NCBI RefSeq assembly: GCF_001613445.1
Contig: NZ_BDCJ01000003.1
Span: 62,001-126,000, forward strand
Reading direction: 5' to 3'
Source: Nocardia grenadensis NBRC 108939
GTDB taxonomy: Bacteria > Actinomycetota > Actinomycetes > Mycobacteriales > Mycobacteriaceae
DNA: 64,000 nucleotides
Position numbers and translations under genes: made by a program. Shown here piece by piece: positions 47,323 to 57,917 of the stretch. A model generated the notes under the pieces. The model was not told the DNA's origin and made no database searches. It saw nothing but the letters and a program-made list of their open reading frames with translations. Every line of letters starts with the position of its first letter. Within the stretch, counting starts at the first letter, position 1.

Positions 47323-48009
47323 TCACGACCCTACGGCCGCCGGAGAGTGCAGTCGGCCGTCGCGTACCTCCACGACTCGATCGACCGCCGCGAGGTGGGT
47401 CGGGTCATGCGTGACCATGACGGTAGCGATCCCGCGACGGTGGGTGGAGCGAGCGATCAGATCGACGACGGCCGCGCCGCGCTCGCGGTCCAGCGCACTG
47501 GTGGGCTCGTCCACCAGGAGGACGGCGGGTTCGTTCATCAGCGCTCGGGCGATATTCACCCGCTGACGCTGTCCGCCGGAGAGCTGGTGCGGACGCCGTC
47601 CGGCCGCGTCGGCCAGACCGACCGAATCGAGTATCCGCAGGGCCCGGTCGTGCGCGCCCCGGGTGTTGCCGCCGGTGACGCGCGCCGCGACCGTCAACTG
47701 TTCGGCTGCGGTGAGCGCGGGCAGCAGATTGGGTTGCTGGAAGACGATCCCGATCCGCTGCCGACGGAGAGCGGCCAACGCTCGCCGGGACATGCCGGTG
47801 GTCTCGATACCGTCCACGGTCACCGTCCCCGAATCCGGAGTGATGAGAGTAGCCGCTACGGCCAGCAGGCTGGATTTGCCGGATCCGGAGGGACCCACCA
47901 CGGCGGTGAGCGTGCCGGCGGAGACGTCCAGGTCCACGTTGTCCAATGCGGTTGTACGCACCGGCCCGTCGGGATAGGACAGGGTGACAGCGGTCAGATT
48001 CAGGGTCAT
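47323..48009 (-). CDS. ABC transporter ATPase, LolD/MacB type
   Basis: A 228-residue ATPase: Walker A GPSGSGKSS, IVFQQPNLLPALTAAEQL, signature LSGGQRQRVNIARALMNEP and Walker B VLLVDEPTSALD. These motifs are typical of the MacB/LolD exporters. The ATG overlaps the permease stop (ATGA). The pair forms an exporter. The two-component system divergent from it is the likely controller, a common layout in Gram-positive bacteria for cell-envelope stress or peptide resistance. It is convergent with the FadD gene. Confidence 0.92.
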   Translation of the reverse strand: MTLNLTAVTLSYPDGPVRTTALDNVDLDVSAGTLTAVVGPSGSGKSSLLAVAATLITPDSGTVTVDGIETTGMSRRALAALRRQRIGIVFQQPNLLPALTAAEQLTVAARVTGGNTRGAHDRALRILDSVGLADAAGRRPHQLSGGQRQRVNIARALMNEPAVLLVDEPTSALDRERGAAVVDLIARSTHRRGIATVMVTHDPTHLAAVDRVVEVRDGRLHSPAAVGS

Positions 48010-49094
48010 CGCACGGACTCCAGAGCGGTCAATGGGTCGACAGAGGTGATGCGTCGAATGGACAGGGCAGAGCCGAGCAGGCCCAGCACGATCAGCGACG
48101 CGGCCGACACCGCGGCGTCCGCGGGCGTCAGCAGGAACGGCACGGACGCGCCGCGTACGGCGGCACCCAGCCCGATCGCCAAGCCGGTACCGAGCAGCGT
48201 GCCGCCCGCCAGCAGGACGGTCGCCTGGCCCAGGGCGTCCGCGAGCAACCGTGCGGTCGACGCGCCCAGCGCTTTCAGAACGGCGACGTCACGGCTGCGC
48301 TGAATAGTCCACACGGTGAAGAACGCGCCGACGACCAGCGCGGAAATGACGAACAGGAGCCCGCGCATCAGCTGTAGCGAACTGTTCTCGGAGGTGTAGG
48401 ACCCGATCGCGGCCAGCGAATCGCGCGTCGAGACAGTCGTCGTCCCGGCCGCCTCGTCGACGGCCCGCACGTCCACCCCCGCGTCCGTATTCAGCGCGAT
48501 AACGGTCGCGATCGGTGCACCCTGGCCCTCGGCCGAGGGGACGGTACGGCGCCAGGCGTCCAGCCCGGTCCAGACAACGGGAGTGTGCGCGAACGAGGCG
48601 GCACCGCGCACCGCGGCGACCACCAGTGTCCGGCCGGCGAATGTCACGGTTTCGCCGGGCTCGACGCCGAGGTCGTCGGCCGCGGCGCCGGACAGTACCG
48701 CTGTCCCCGCACCGATCAGTTCACCGGCGGGAGCAAGGGCCGAACCGGGCCGGACCCCGAACACGCTGACGCCTGCGGTCCTGCTTCCCGCTTTCGCGGT
48801 GACGATGCCGATCCCCAGCGGTTCGGCGGTGTCGACGCCGGGGGTATCCGACCACCTCCGCCACTGGTCCTCGGTGATGAGGGATTCGGTGTACGACAGC
48901 TCGGCGCCGGTGCCGTCCGCGCCGAATACGATCTTGCTCGCGGGCAGACCGGTGATCGCGGAGATATTCTGCTGCGCCAAGCCGGCGGTCAGGCCGGACA
49001 GCACTCCGATCAACAGGCTGATCAGCACGATAACGATGCCCATGAGGGCGAATCTCCCGCGGGCGAACTTCAGGTCTCTCCAGGCGACGAACAC
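48006..49094 (-). CDS. ABC transporter permease, FtsX/MacB type
   Basis: A 362-residue permease with one N-terminal membrane helix (GIVIVLISLLIGVLSGLTAG), a large extracellular domain (about residues 40-240) and three C-terminal helices, one being FVISALVVGAFFTVWTIQRS. The loop RDVAVLKALGASTARLLADA is the FtsX coupling motif. It transmits force instead of forming a channel, moving a peptide or lipid out of the membrane. Made together with the ATPase. Confidence 0.92.
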   Translation of the reverse strand: MFVAWRDLKFARGRFALMGIVIVLISLLIGVLSGLTAGLAQQNISAITGLPASKIVFGADGTGAELSYTESLITEDQWRRWSDTPGVDTAEPLGIGIVTAKAGSRTAGVSVFGVRPGSALAPAGELIGAGTAVLSGAAADDLGVEPGETVTFAGRTLVVAAVRGAASFAHTPVVWTGLDAWRRTVPSAEGQGAPIATVIALNTDAGVDVRAVDEAAGTTTVSTRDSLAAIGSYTSENSSLQLMRGLLFVISALVVGAFFTVWTIQRSRDVAVLKALGASTARLLADALGQATVLLAGGTLLGTGLAIGLGAAVRGASVPFLLTPADAAVSAASLIVLGLLGSALSIRRITSVDPLTALESVR

Positions 49095-49256
49095 GGCCGG
49101 CAGCCCTTTCGTGAGGGGGTGGTGTCTCCACCCTCGCCGCCCGGCACCACGCGCACATCTGCCCCGGGACGGAAAACGACCGGCCCGAAGGCACAGCGAC
49201 GGTTCCTACTTTCGACAGAGGCGGCCCCGCACGCTGCTGCTTAGGCTGGGGGGACC

Positions 49257-50459
49257 GTGAACACCACCCACACTTTCACCCCCAGAGCCCTGGCCTGGCC
49301 ACTGCACGTGCTGGTGCCGGCCCTGCTCGCACTCGCGGTAGGGCGGGCGGTCGCCGGCCACCACCCGCACGCCGGTGCGGTCGCGGCGACGGCCACGGCA
49401 TGCGGGCTGGTGTACGCGAGCGGATCGATACTGCCCGCTGTGCGCAGCTCCGGGCGGGCGGCGGCGGTATGGCTGGCTGTCCTCGTCTGCGCCTGGCTTG
49501 CCTTGCTCGTGATATCCGCCGACGGTGTCTGGGTCGCCTTCCCGCTGTACTTCCTCCAGCTGCATCTGCTGCCACGACGCGCCGGAACCGCCGCCGTCGC
49601 GGTCACCGCCGTGGTAGCCGCACTCGGCTTCGCCGCCCACCAGGCCACGTTCAGCGCGCCGATGGCCATCGGCCCCGCACTCGGCGCGGCAGTGGCCGTC
49701 GCAGTGGTCCGTGGGTATCAGGCGCTCTACCGTGAAAGCGAACGGCGACGGCGGCTGATCGAGGAACTCACCGCCACCCGCGCCGAGCTCGCGGCCGCGG
49801 AACACGCTGCCGGGGTGCTGGCCGAGCGGGAGCGGCTGGCCCGCGAGATCCACGACACCCTGGCTCAGGGCCTGACAAGTATCCAGCTGCTCTTACGCGC
49901 CGCCGAGCGGGTACTGCCCGGGGCACCGGACAGCGCCCTGCGCTATGTCGGCCAAGCGCGCCAGACCGCGGTCGACGACCTCGCCGAAGCACGCCGGTTC
50001 GTGGCCGCCCTCACCCCACCCGCGCTGGAGGGAGCCTCCTTGGCCGATGCACTCGAACGCCTCTGCGCCGCCACCGGCGCCCGCCACGGGATCACCGCCC
50101 GCTTCCACCGCGACGGGAACCCGGTCCCGATGCCGACGTCGTACGAGGTCGCCTTGCTCCGAATCGCCCAGTCCGCGCTGTCGAACACGGTCCGCCACGC
50201 CGCCGCGGCGAGCGCCGATATCGTCCTGCGATATCTCGGGGACCGGGTCGTCCTCTCCATCGCCGACGACGGATGCGGGTTCGACCCCGCCGGCTCGACC
50301 GCGAACGGAGACGGTGGCTTCGGGCTCGCGTCGATGAACGATCGCGTCCGCGCGCTCGGCGGGGAGCTGACGGTCGAATCCGCGCGGGGAGAAGGCACCA
50401 CACTGACTGCCCGGCTACCTCTCGGTCCGCCACACGCCGGAGTCGGGGCGTCCGCGTGA
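49257..50459 (+). CDS. Sensor histidine kinase, NarL-partner class (HisKA_3)
   Basis: A 400-residue kinase with about six membrane segments in residues 10-150 and no large external domain. A helical linker follows, then the dimerisation box LAREIHDTLAQGLTSIQLLL (H199 phosphorylated) and an HATPase domain with DDGCGFDP and GFGLASMNDRVRALGG. The GTG start lies nine bases after a TAGGCT -10-like box, so the mRNA may have no leader. Its stop overlaps the response-regulator start (GTGA). It probably senses envelope stress linked to the MacB-like exporter next door. Confidence 0.93.
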   Translation: MNTTHTFTPRALAWPLHVLVPALLALAVGRAVAGHHPHAGAVAATATACGLVYASGSILPAVRSSGRAAAVWLAVLVCAWLALLVISADGVWVAFPLYFLQLHLLPRRAGTAAVAVTAVVAALGFAAHQATFSAPMAIGPALGAAVAVAVVRGYQALYRESERRRRLIEELTATRAELAAAEHAAGVLAERERLAREIHDTLAQGLTSIQLLLRAAERVLPGAPDSALRYVGQARQTAVDDLAEARRFVAALTPPALEGASLADALERLCAATGARHGITARFHRDGNPVPMPTSYEVALLRIAQSALSNTVRHAAAASADIVLRYLGDRVVLSIADDGCGFDPAGSTANGDGGFGLASMNDRVRALGGELTVESARGEGTTLTARLPLGPPHAGVGASA

Positions 50460-51091
50460 CCGGGACCCGGATCCGGCTGTTGCTTGCCGATGATCACCCG
50501 GTGGTCCGGGCGGGGCTGCGCGCCGTGCTCGAGACCGAACCCGGCGTAACGGTGGTGGCCGAGGCCGCCACCGCCGAGGAGGCGGTCGGCCGCGCGGGCG
50601 CCGGCGACATCGATGTGGTGCTGATGGACCTACAGTTCGGTGCGGGCATGAACGGCACCGAGGCCACCGCCCGGATCACCGCACGGCCCGGAAGTCCGCG
50701 GGTACTCATCGTGACAACCTTCGATTCCGAAGCCCATATCCTGCCGGCGATCGAAGCGGGAGCCACCGGATACGTCCTCAAGGACGCCCGGCCCGAAGAC
50801 CTGGCGGCCGCCGTACGGACCGCCGCCGCCGGACGCACCGCACTGGCCCCCGCTGTCGCCGACCGGCTGCTGAACCGGTTGCGCACGCCGGGAGCCGCAC
50901 TGACCCGTCGTGAAACCGAGGTCCTCACCCTGGTCGCCGCGGGCCTGTCCAACCGAGCGATCGGCGCGGACCTTCACCTCACCGAGGGAACCGTCAAATC
51001 CCATCTGGCACGGATCTACACCAAGCTCGGTGTAGATTCCCGCACGGCCGCCGTCGCGGCGGCCACCGAAGCGGGCCTGATCCGGCGATGA
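50456..51091 (+). CDS. Response regulator, NarL/LuxR type
   Basis: A 211-residue regulator. The receiver domain has the acidic pair in LLADDHPVVRAG and the phospho-acceptor D58 (VLMDLQFG), with Thr in VTTF and Lys in VLKDARPEDL. The LuxR-type helix-turn-helix is LTRRETEVLTLVAAGLSNRA...EGTVKSHLARIYTKL. It is coupled to the kinase gene and should activate or repress the divergent exporter genes. Confidence 0.95.
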   Translation: MTGTRIRLLLADDHPVVRAGLRAVLETEPGVTVVAEAATAEEAVGRAGAGDIDVVLMDLQFGAGMNGTEATARITARPGSPRVLIVTTFDSEAHILPAIEAGATGYVLKDARPEDLAAAVRTAAAGRTALAPAVADRLLNRLRTPGAALTRRETEVLTLVAAGLSNRAIGADLHLTEGTVKSHLARIYTKLGVDSRTAAVAAATEAGLIRR

Positions 51092-51103
51092 AGGCCGCGG
51101 GCG

Positions 51104-51886
<783 letters not shown>

Positions 51887-51916
51887 TTAGTTCACGGGCT
51901 GCAGGCTGCGCGGAAG

Positions 51917-51958
51917 TTGATCCGGCACTACACCGACACTACTATCTAGACACATGTC
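51917..51958 (+). promoter_or_regulatory. TetR promoter with operator copy E over the start codon
   Basis: -35 TTGATC (51917-51922), 17-base spacer, -10 TACTAT (51940-51945), directly followed by CTAGACACATGTCC. The operator core GACACATGTC (51949-51958) includes the ATG (51954). There is no Shine-Dalgarno site, so the transcript is probably leaderless and self-repressed. Confidence 0.65.
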
Positions 51959-52532
51959 CGAAGGCGATTCCAGAATTCTCGAGGCCACTCGGCGGCGCTT
52001 GAGCGGCAAGCAGGCGGACACCGTGGACAGACTCACCAGAGCCGCGATGGAAGTGCTGTCCCGCGAAGGTTTCGCCGGACTCACCATCCGCATGGTCGCC
52101 ACCGCCGCCGGTGTGGGCACCGCGACCGCCTACACGTATTTCTCCTCGAAGGAACATCTGGTCGCGGAGATCTTCTGGCGCCGGATCCGATCCTCGGAAA
52201 GTCCGGTCAGCCATGATGCCGACCCCACCGTGCGGGTTCTGGCCGAACTGCGCGGTATCGCCCTGCTGGTGGCCGACGAACAAGAACTGTCGGGGGCGGT
52301 GACGAGCGCGCTGCTGGGCCGCGATCCCGACGTCCAGCATCTGCGGACCCGGATCGGTATGGAAATCCGGGAGCGCATCACCCGGGCCCTGGCGCCCGAA
52401 GCCGATCCAGAAACAGTGGAATCGCTGGAACTGCTGTACGCGGGGGCTCTGGTGCGGGCGGGCATGGGTTACGAGTCCTACGCCGATATCGCCGACCGGT
52501 TGGAGAAGGCGGCAGTGCTCGTCCTGAAGTGA
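51954..52532 (+). CDS. TetR-family regulator, proposed controller of the CYP51/ferredoxin regulon
   Basis: A 192-residue TetR protein. Residues 20-75 hold the helix-turn-helix: RAAMEVLSREGFAGLTIRMV and GVGTATAYTYFSSKEHLVAE. The ligand domain is unlike characterised members I can name. An operator-like sequence lies across its own start codon. It is the same type as those at the SDR/CYP51 and CMD/ferredoxin promoters, which makes it the prime candidate repressor of all of them. It is convergent with a second, unrelated TetR gene. Confidence 0.92.
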   Translation: MSEGDSRILEATRRRLSGKQADTVDRLTRAAMEVLSREGFAGLTIRMVATAAGVGTATAYTYFSSKEHLVAEIFWRRIRSSESPVSHDADPTVRVLAELRGIALLVADEQELSGAVTSALLGRDPDVQHLRTRIGMEIRERITRALAPEADPETVESLELLYAGALVRAGMGYESYADIADRLEKAAVLVLK

Positions 52533-52566
52533 TCTCGGGCGAGCCGGAAACCGGTACCGGGGTGCG

Positions 52567-53130
52567 CTAGCCGTTCACGGCCGGCCGGCGGACGTGGGAG
52601 TAGACCAGCCGCGCGTACTCACCGAGCAGTTCCTCCAGGCACACCTGCTGACCGGCGGCCACCATCTGCTGGTACCCGATCAACAGGGCCATCCCGAGTT
52701 CGGTATCGACCGCGGCGATCCGCTCGTCGCCCACCACACCCGTGATCGTCTTGCGCACGGTGCGGCGCCTGGATTCGTCGACCCGCTTGAGCGCCACACC
52801 CACCGCTTCGTCGTTTGCCGCCCAGGCCCGGATCGCTGCCTCCGCCCGATGGTGCAGGCCCAGCGTCAGATCCGACAGGGCCCGGATCGCCTCATCGGGC
52901 GTGGACGGGTCGAAATTCAAGGTGCGCAGGATCAGCACCTGCCGGTTCTCCCAATGGTCCAGCAGCGCACCCACATACGATTGCCAGCTCCCGAAATGGT
53001 GATAGAACGATCCGCTGGTCACCCCGAGCCGCCGGCACAGCACGCCGATGTTGAGGTGCCGGAAACCGAGCTCGGACAGAACCTCCAGGCCGGTGTCGAA
53101 ATAGTTGTCCTTACTGACTATACGAGACAT
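52567..53130 (-). CDS. TetR-family transcriptional regulator
   Basis: A 187-residue regulator: the DNA-binding part is GLEVLSELGFRHLNIGVLCR and LGVTSGSFYHHFGSWQSYVG. The C-terminal domain has LHHRAEAAIRAWAANDEAVG, seen in TetR_C groups whose ligands are unknown. The start MSRIVSKDNYF at 53130 is the only one that fits the family; the frame upstream is not homologous. It has no obvious target gene beside it except mshC, which is unlikely to be controlled by it. Confidence 0.9.
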   Translation of the reverse strand: MSRIVSKDNYFDTGLEVLSELGFRHLNIGVLCRRLGVTSGSFYHHFGSWQSYVGALLDHWENRQVLILRTLNFDPSTPDEAIRALSDLTLGLHHRAEAAIRAWAANDEAVGVALKRVDESRRRTVRKTITGVVGDERIAAVDTELGMALLIGYQQMVAAGQQVCLEELLGEYARLVYSHVRRPAVNG

Positions 53131-53294
53131 GCGGCGCCGATCTCTTCGGTGAACGGTTGGGGATTTCGAGGATCGAACAGTACCCCATGAGCGCCCCTGT
53201 CCGGCCGGGAGTGGTGAAACGTCGCCACCTACGCGGCCGGACCACCGTCGTCCGAAAGCTCGTGTGCCCGAAGCCGAGGACGCGCCGCGCCCGG

Positions 53295-54536
53295 TCAGCG
53301 CAGGCGGATGCCGAGCAGCGCGTCCACCGCCGCGACGATATCCGCGCCCGCGGCCGGATCGGCGCCACCGTATTCGAGCGCGTTGTACGCCCAGGCGTCC
53401 AGGGCCGCCAGCGCCGCCGGTGTGTCCAGATCGTCGGCGAGATGGGTGCGCAGCCGGGCGACGGTATCGGCGGCCGCCGGCGCGGCGGTCACCGCGACGG
53501 CCTGCCGCCAGCGCCGCAGCCGCGTATCGGCCTCGGTGAGCACGCTGTCGGTCCACATCCGGTCCGCGCGATAGTGACCGGCGAACAGGCCCAGCCTGAT
53601 CGCCCCCGGATCCACGCCCTGAGCCCGTAGTTTCGACACCAGCACCAGATTGCCCTTGGACTTGGACATCTTCTCCCCGTCCAGCCCGATCATGCCGGTG
53701 TGCACGTAATGGCGGGCGAAGCGCCGGCCCGCGGCCAACGCCTCACCGTGGGCGGCGGAGTATTCGTGATGCGGGTAGATGAGATCGCTGCCACCGCCCT
53801 GGATATCGAACTCGGTACCCAGCCGGTTCACGGCGATCGCCGCGCATTCGATATGCCAGCCGGGCCGGCCCGGCCCGAACGGCGACGGCCACGATGGCTC
53901 CCCCGGACGTTCGGCCCGCCACAGCAGGGCGTCCAGCGGATCACGCTTACCCGGCCGGTCCGGGTCACCACCGCGCTCGGCGAACAAGCGCTCCATGGTG
54001 GCGCGGTCGTAGCCGGATTCGTACCCGAACTGCTCGGTGGCATCGGTACGGAAATAGACATCGGGGTACTGCTCGTCCTCGACGGTGTAGGCGGCACCGG
54101 AGGCCAGCAGTTTGCCGACCAGTTCGACGACCTCCTCCACCGATTCGATCGCACCCACGTAATCGCGCGGCGGCAGCACCCGCAGCGCCGCCATATCCTC
54201 GCGGAACAGTTCGATCTCGCCGGTGCCCAGGTCGCGCCAGTCCACCCCGTCCCGATTCGCCCGCTCGAACAGCGGATCGTCGACATCGGTGACGTTCTGT
54301 ACGTAGTGCACCTCGCGGCCGGCGTCGCGCAGCACCCGGTTCACCAGATCGAAGGTCAGATAGGTGGCGGCGTGCCCGAGATGCGTGGCGTCGTAGGGGG
54401 TGATCCCGCACACGTACATCGTGGCCGTACTACCCGGGGTCACCGGGCGAATACAGGAATCGGCGGTGTCGTGCAACCGCAACGGTGGCCCTGTTCCGGG
54501 GACCGCGGGGATCGGGGTGTCGGACCAGGACTGCAT
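53295..54536 (-). CDS. mshC: L-cysteine:1D-myo-inositol 2-amino-2-deoxy-alpha-D-glucopyranoside ligase
   Basis: A 413-residue class I aminoacyl-tRNA-synthetase-like enzyme: [20 protein letters not shown] contains the zinc Cys and the HIGH-type box, and [13 protein letters not shown] the KMSKS loop. [10 protein letters not shown] carries a further zinc Cys. It differs from cysteinyl-tRNA synthetase by the lack of the anticodon domain. It joins cysteine to GlcN-Ins in the fourth step of mycothiol synthesis, the thiol of actinobacteria. The flanking SCO1664, DUF3090, phosphatase and uppP genes are its usual neighbours. Confidence 0.97.
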   Translation of the reverse strand: MQSWSDTPIPAVPGTGPPLRLHDTADSCIRPVTPGSTATMYVCGITPYDATHLGHAATYLTFDLVNRVLRDAGREVHYVQNVTDVDDPLFERANRDGVDWRDLGTGEIELFREDMAALRVLPPRDYVGAIESVEEVVELVGKLLASGAAYTVEDEQYPDVYFRTDATEQFGYESGYDRATMERLFAERGGDPDRPGKRDPLDALLWRAERPGEPSWPSPFGPGRPGWHIECAAIAVNRLGTEFDIQGGGSDLIYPHHEYSAAHGEALAAGRRFARHYVHTGMIGLDGEKMSKSKGNLVLVSKLRAQGVDPGAIRLGLFAGHYRADRMWTDSVLTEADTRLRRWRQAVAVTAAPAAADTVARLRTHLADDLDTPAALAALDAWAYNALEYGGADPAAGADIVAAVDALLGIRLR

Positions 54537-54695
54537 ACCTTCGAGAGTAGAGGTCGCGACACGCCACGCCCCGCCCACCCCGCCACGCGTGCCGCGACCA
54601 TGATCACCGAAGGCCCGTGGACCTGCGCGAACGCGGCCGGCGGAAGAACGCAACCATTGGCTTCGGACAGAGCGAATCCGGTGCCGGTCACCCGG

Positions 54696-55502
54696 TCAGA
54701 AAGCGGGCCACGGGATGGGACGCGACGTCTCCGGGAAAGGCAGCACCGGTTCGTCGAGCAGGCGCTTCGCCCGGCGCAGCAGGGCATCGATCTCCGGGTC
54801 GGTGAGATGGTCCGCCAGACGGTCGGCGAGCTCGCCGGGCAGGGTTTCGGTGAACGCGGCGATATCGGCGAGCAGGTCCGCCGGTATCGGTTCCCCGGCC
54901 CACCCCCACAACACCGTGCGGAGTTTGTTCTCCTGGTGCAGGCAGATCCCGTGGTCCACGCCGTACACCTCGCCGTCGGCCGATTCCAGGGCATGCCCAC
55001 CCTTGCGGTCGGCATTGTTCAACAGCACATCCAGCACCGCCATCCGCCGCAACCGCGGATGGTCGGCATGCACCAGCGACACCTCGTCCCCGGCGCCGTC
55101 GTAGGCGCGCAGCACCTCCCGGAAACCGTCCGGCACCCGCTCCGGCGGACACAGATCGATCAGATCCAGCCGGGCACTGTTCGGTTGCCGCGGTTCCCGG
55201 ATGGTGATCCAGCGCTGGACCATCCCCGGCCCGTAGGGCCCGTCCCGCAGCACCGTTTCCGGAATCACCGTCCAGCCCAGCGCGCGGCAGATCAGATACG
55301 AGGCCACCTCGCGCCCGGCCAGGGTCCCGTCCGGGAAATCCCACAGCGGCTGCTCACCGCGGACGGGTTTGTACACCACGCGCAGATCGCCGTCGCCGGT
55401 GGTGAGATCGCAGACCAGGGTCACATTGCTGGCGACCCCCACCCGGCCCAGCACCGTCAGTTCACCCGCGCGCAGCGCGTCCACGGTGCCGGGCACGGTC
55501 AT
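54696..55502 (-). CDS. SCO1664 family protein (kinase-like fold)
   Basis: A 268-residue member of an actinobacterial family with a PI3/4-kinase- or HipA-like core: LRVVYKPVRGEQPLWDFPDG (ATP-lysine region), VLDVLLNNADRKGGHALE (catalytic loop with NNADR) and GVDHGICLHQENKLRTVLWG (metal DHG). The biochemical role is unknown. The ATG overlaps the DUF3090 stop (ATGA), and the two nearly always occur together next to mshC. The strong synteny suggests a link to mycothiol or a shared housekeeping function. Confidence 0.92.
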   Translation of the reverse strand: MTVPGTVDALRAGELTVLGRVGVASNVTLVCDLTTGDGDLRVVYKPVRGEQPLWDFPDGTLAGREVASYLICRALGWTVIPETVLRDGPYGPGMVQRWITIREPRQPNSARLDLIDLCPPERVPDGFREVLRAYDGAGDEVSLVHADHPRLRRMAVLDVLLNNADRKGGHALESADGEVYGVDHGICLHQENKLRTVLWGWAGEPIPADLLADIAAFTETLPGELADRLADHLTDPEIDALLRRAKRLLDEPVLPFPETSRPIPWPAF

Positions 55503-56083
55503 TCCTCCAGATCGTTCGCGCCGAACAGTTCACCGCGCTTGTACCCGTTGGTGCGCACACACATGTGCCCGCGCGCCGACAGCGGTTCCCCGCACAGCGG
55601 GCACGGCGGCCGCCCGGCCGCTATCACCCGGGTGGACCGGAGTGCGAATTCCCGGGCCTGATCGGGGGTGAGGAACACCCGGACCGCGTCCGGGCCCTCG
55701 TCGGTGTCGTCGAGGACCACCGATTCGTCGACCTCGGTCTCGGTGATCGCCAGCAGTTCGACGACCACCGCACCCGCGTCGGCGTCCCAGCCCAGCCCCA
55801 TGGTGCCGACCCGGAACTCCGCGTCGATCGGCGTGACCAGCGGCGCGTTGTCGTTGACCTGCTCGGCCTGCGGCGGCACCTCGGCACCGAATCGCCGCGC
55901 CACCTCGTCGAGCAGCAGACCCATCCGGTCGGCGAGTACCTTCACCTGCTGCTTCTCCAGCAGCACACTCACCACCCGGGGTTCCTCCACCGCCTGCAGG
56001 TAGAACGCGCGATCGCCCGGCTCACCGACAGTTCCGGCGACGAAACGTTCGGGGGTGCGGAAAACATGGATTGCTCGTGACAC
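55499..56083 (-). CDS. DUF3090 family protein
   Basis: A 194-residue protein with RAIHVFRTPERFVAGTVGEP at the N-terminus and a C-terminal zinc-ribbon-like CPLCGEPLSARGHMC. The middle is a beta-rich domain that includes FYLQAVEEPRVVSVLLEKQQ. I prefer GTG 56083, since AGGAGG lies five bases upstream; GTG 56089 overlaps the ribosome site itself. Function unknown; coupled to SCO1664. Confidence 0.92.
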   Translation of the reverse strand: MSRAIHVFRTPERFVAGTVGEPGDRAFYLQAVEEPRVVSVLLEKQQVKVLADRMGLLLDEVARRFGAEVPPQAEQVNDNAPLVTPIDAEFRVGTMGLGWDADAGAVVVELLAITETEVDESVVLDDTDEGPDAVRVFLTPDQAREFALRSTRVIAAGRPPCPLCGEPLSARGHMCVRTNGYKRGELFGANDLEE

Positions 56084-56206
56084 ATGCACCTCCTGATACG
56101 TGACCCTGTTCGGCTGCGGTACCCCGCTGCGCCGTATCCCGGCGCGGACGCCGATTCGCCCGATGCCGCCGAGAGGTGGCGCGTTCGCCGGTATCGGGCA
56201 TACCCA

Positions 56207-56908
56207 TTATCCGTCTTTCCTTCCTGCCCCGATCTCCCCACCGGGCACGGGTCCGGATGTGCCGGACGCGGCCTTCGGCGCGGGCGCCAGACCGGACAGG
56301 TCCGCACCGGTGTCGTTCATCCGGGTGACGAACGGCGCGGTGCGGGTGTAGCGGACAACGCTGAGCGAGGCGGGCTCGACCATGATGCGCTGGAATCCGT
56401 CGAGATGGATGCCGAGCGCGTCCGCGAGCACCGCCTTGATCACATCACCATGGGTGCACGCCACCCACAACTGGTCCCCGTCGTGCAGTTCGGCCAGGGC
56501 GCGATCGTGTTCGCGGATCGCCGACACCGCCCGTGCCTGTACCTGTGCCAGCCCCTCGCCGCCGGGGAACACCGCCGCCGAGGCATGCCGCTGCACCACC
56601 TGCCACAGCGGCTCCTGCAGCAGATCCTGGATCCGGCGTCCGGTCCATTCGCCGTAATCGACCTCGGCGAGGCGGTCGTCGACCACCGGTTCCAGACCGA
56701 GTTCGGCGGCCAGCGGCGACACGGTGCGCTGGCAGCGCAGCAGCGGCGAGGTCACGATCCGCGAAATCGGCAGGCCCGCGAGCCGGTCTGCGACGGTCCG
56801 GGCCTGCTCGCCGCCACGGTCGGTGAGTTCCACACCGGAACTGCGGCCGGCGAGAGTGCCGCCGGTATTGGAGGTCGACACACCGTGTCGCAGCAGGATC
56901 ACCGTCAT
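56207..56908 (-). CDS. Histidine phosphatase superfamily protein (MSMEG_4193-like)
   Basis: A 233-residue phosphoglycerate-mutase-like phosphatase. The catalytic box is LLRHGVSTSNTGG (RHG), followed by TSPLLRCQRT, the acid EVDYGEWTGR and WVACTHGDVIKAVLADALG with the second His. The last 25 residues are Pro/Gly/Ala-rich. Part of the conserved mshC block. A phosphorylated sugar or inositol substrate is possible; unproven. Confidence 0.92.
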   Translation of the reverse strand: MTVILLRHGVSTSNTGGTLAGRSSGVELTDRGGEQARTVADRLAGLPISRIVTSPLLRCQRTVSPLAAELGLEPVVDDRLAEVDYGEWTGRRIQDLLQEPLWQVVQRHASAAVFPGGEGLAQVQARAVSAIREHDRALAELHDGDQLWVACTHGDVIKAVLADALGIHLDGFQRIMVEPASLSVVRYTRTAPFVTRMNDTGADLSGLAPAPKAASGTSGPVPGGEIGAGRKDG

Positions 56909-56966
56909 GCGGCCAGCCTAATGGGCGCGGTCGGTAGGAACTCGGCGGCAGCGTCGTCTGTGCCGG

Positions 56967-57917
56967 TCATGTGGCCGAAACGACCCCGCCCGCGAGCAGA
57001 CCGATGATCACGACGCCGAGCACGATCCGGTAGCCGACGAACCAGTAGAGCGAATGCTTCGCCACGAACCGCAGCAGCCACGCCACCGACGCGTAACCCA
57101 CCGCGAACGACACCAGGGTCGCCACCAGCAACTGGGCACCCGAGGCGTTGAGCCCCTCCCCCGCGGGCTCGAAAGCGTCGGGGAGACTGAACAGTCCGGA
57201 CGCGGTGACCGCCGGGATCGCCAGCAGGAACGAGAACCGCACCGCCGCCTCCCGTTCCAACCCGAGGAACAGTCCCGCACTGGAGGTCGCGCCCGACCGG
57301 GACACCCCGGGGATCAACGCCAGGCACTGCGCGAAGCCCATCACCAGTCCGTCGCGGGTGGTGAGTTGTTCCAGCGGCCGCTGTTTCGGGCCGAAATGTT
57401 CGGCCGCGGCGATGACCAGCGCGAAAACGATCAGCATGATCGCCACGAGCCACAGATTCCGGGCGCCGGTGCGGATCTGGTCCTTGAAGACCAGCCCCAG
57501 CACGCCGATCGGGATGGTGGCGATGATCACATACCAGCCCATCCGGTAATCGAGTTCGCGCTGCGCTTCGGCACCCGGGTCGTATCCGGCCGGGCCGCTC
57601 CCGGTGACCACCGGAAGTTTCGTGGTGACCATCTCGCTGACCGGTACGTTCTCCCGGGACCGCGCAGTGAGCTTCTCGAACACCGTGGTGCACCACACCC
57701 GCACGATGCGCCAGATGTCCTTGGCGAAGAACAACAACACCGCGGCCTCGGTACCGAGCTGGGTCACCGCGGTGAACGACGCGCCCGCATCCTCACCGAA
57801 GAACAACGAGGACACGATTCGTAGATGCCCCGACGACGACACCGGCAGGAACTCCGTCAGGCCCTGCACCAACCCGAGCACCAACGCCTGCACCCAGGTC
57901 ATCGACTCGCCAACCAC
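56967..57917 (-). CDS. uppP: Undecaprenyl-diphosphate phosphatase UppP (BacA)
   Basis: A 316-residue membrane enzyme with [17 protein letters not shown] (E-rich/PGSRS-side motif 1) and [20 protein letters not shown] (motif 2), and about eight helices. It dephosphorylates undecaprenyl diphosphate so that the carrier is reused for cell-wall synthesis. Overproduction gives bacitracin resistance. GTG 57917 has AGGAGG four bases upstream; ATG 57902 is the alternative and fits the family just as well. Confidence 0.96.
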   Translation of the reverse strand: MVGESMTWVQALVLGLVQGLTEFLPVSSSGHLRIVSSLFFGEDAGASFTAVTQLGTEAAVLLFFAKDIWRIVRVWCTTVFEKLTARSRENVPVSEMVTTKLPVVTGSGPAGYDPGAEAQRELDYRMGWYVIIATIPIGVLGLVFKDQIRTGARNLWLVAIMLIVFALVIAAAEHFGPKQRPLEQLTTRDGLVMGFAQCLALIPGVSRSGATSSAGLFLGLEREAAVRFSFLLAIPAVTASGLFSLPDAFEPAGEGLNASGAQLLVATLVSFAVGYASVAWLLRFVAKHSLYWFVGYRIVLGVVIIGLLAGGVVSAT

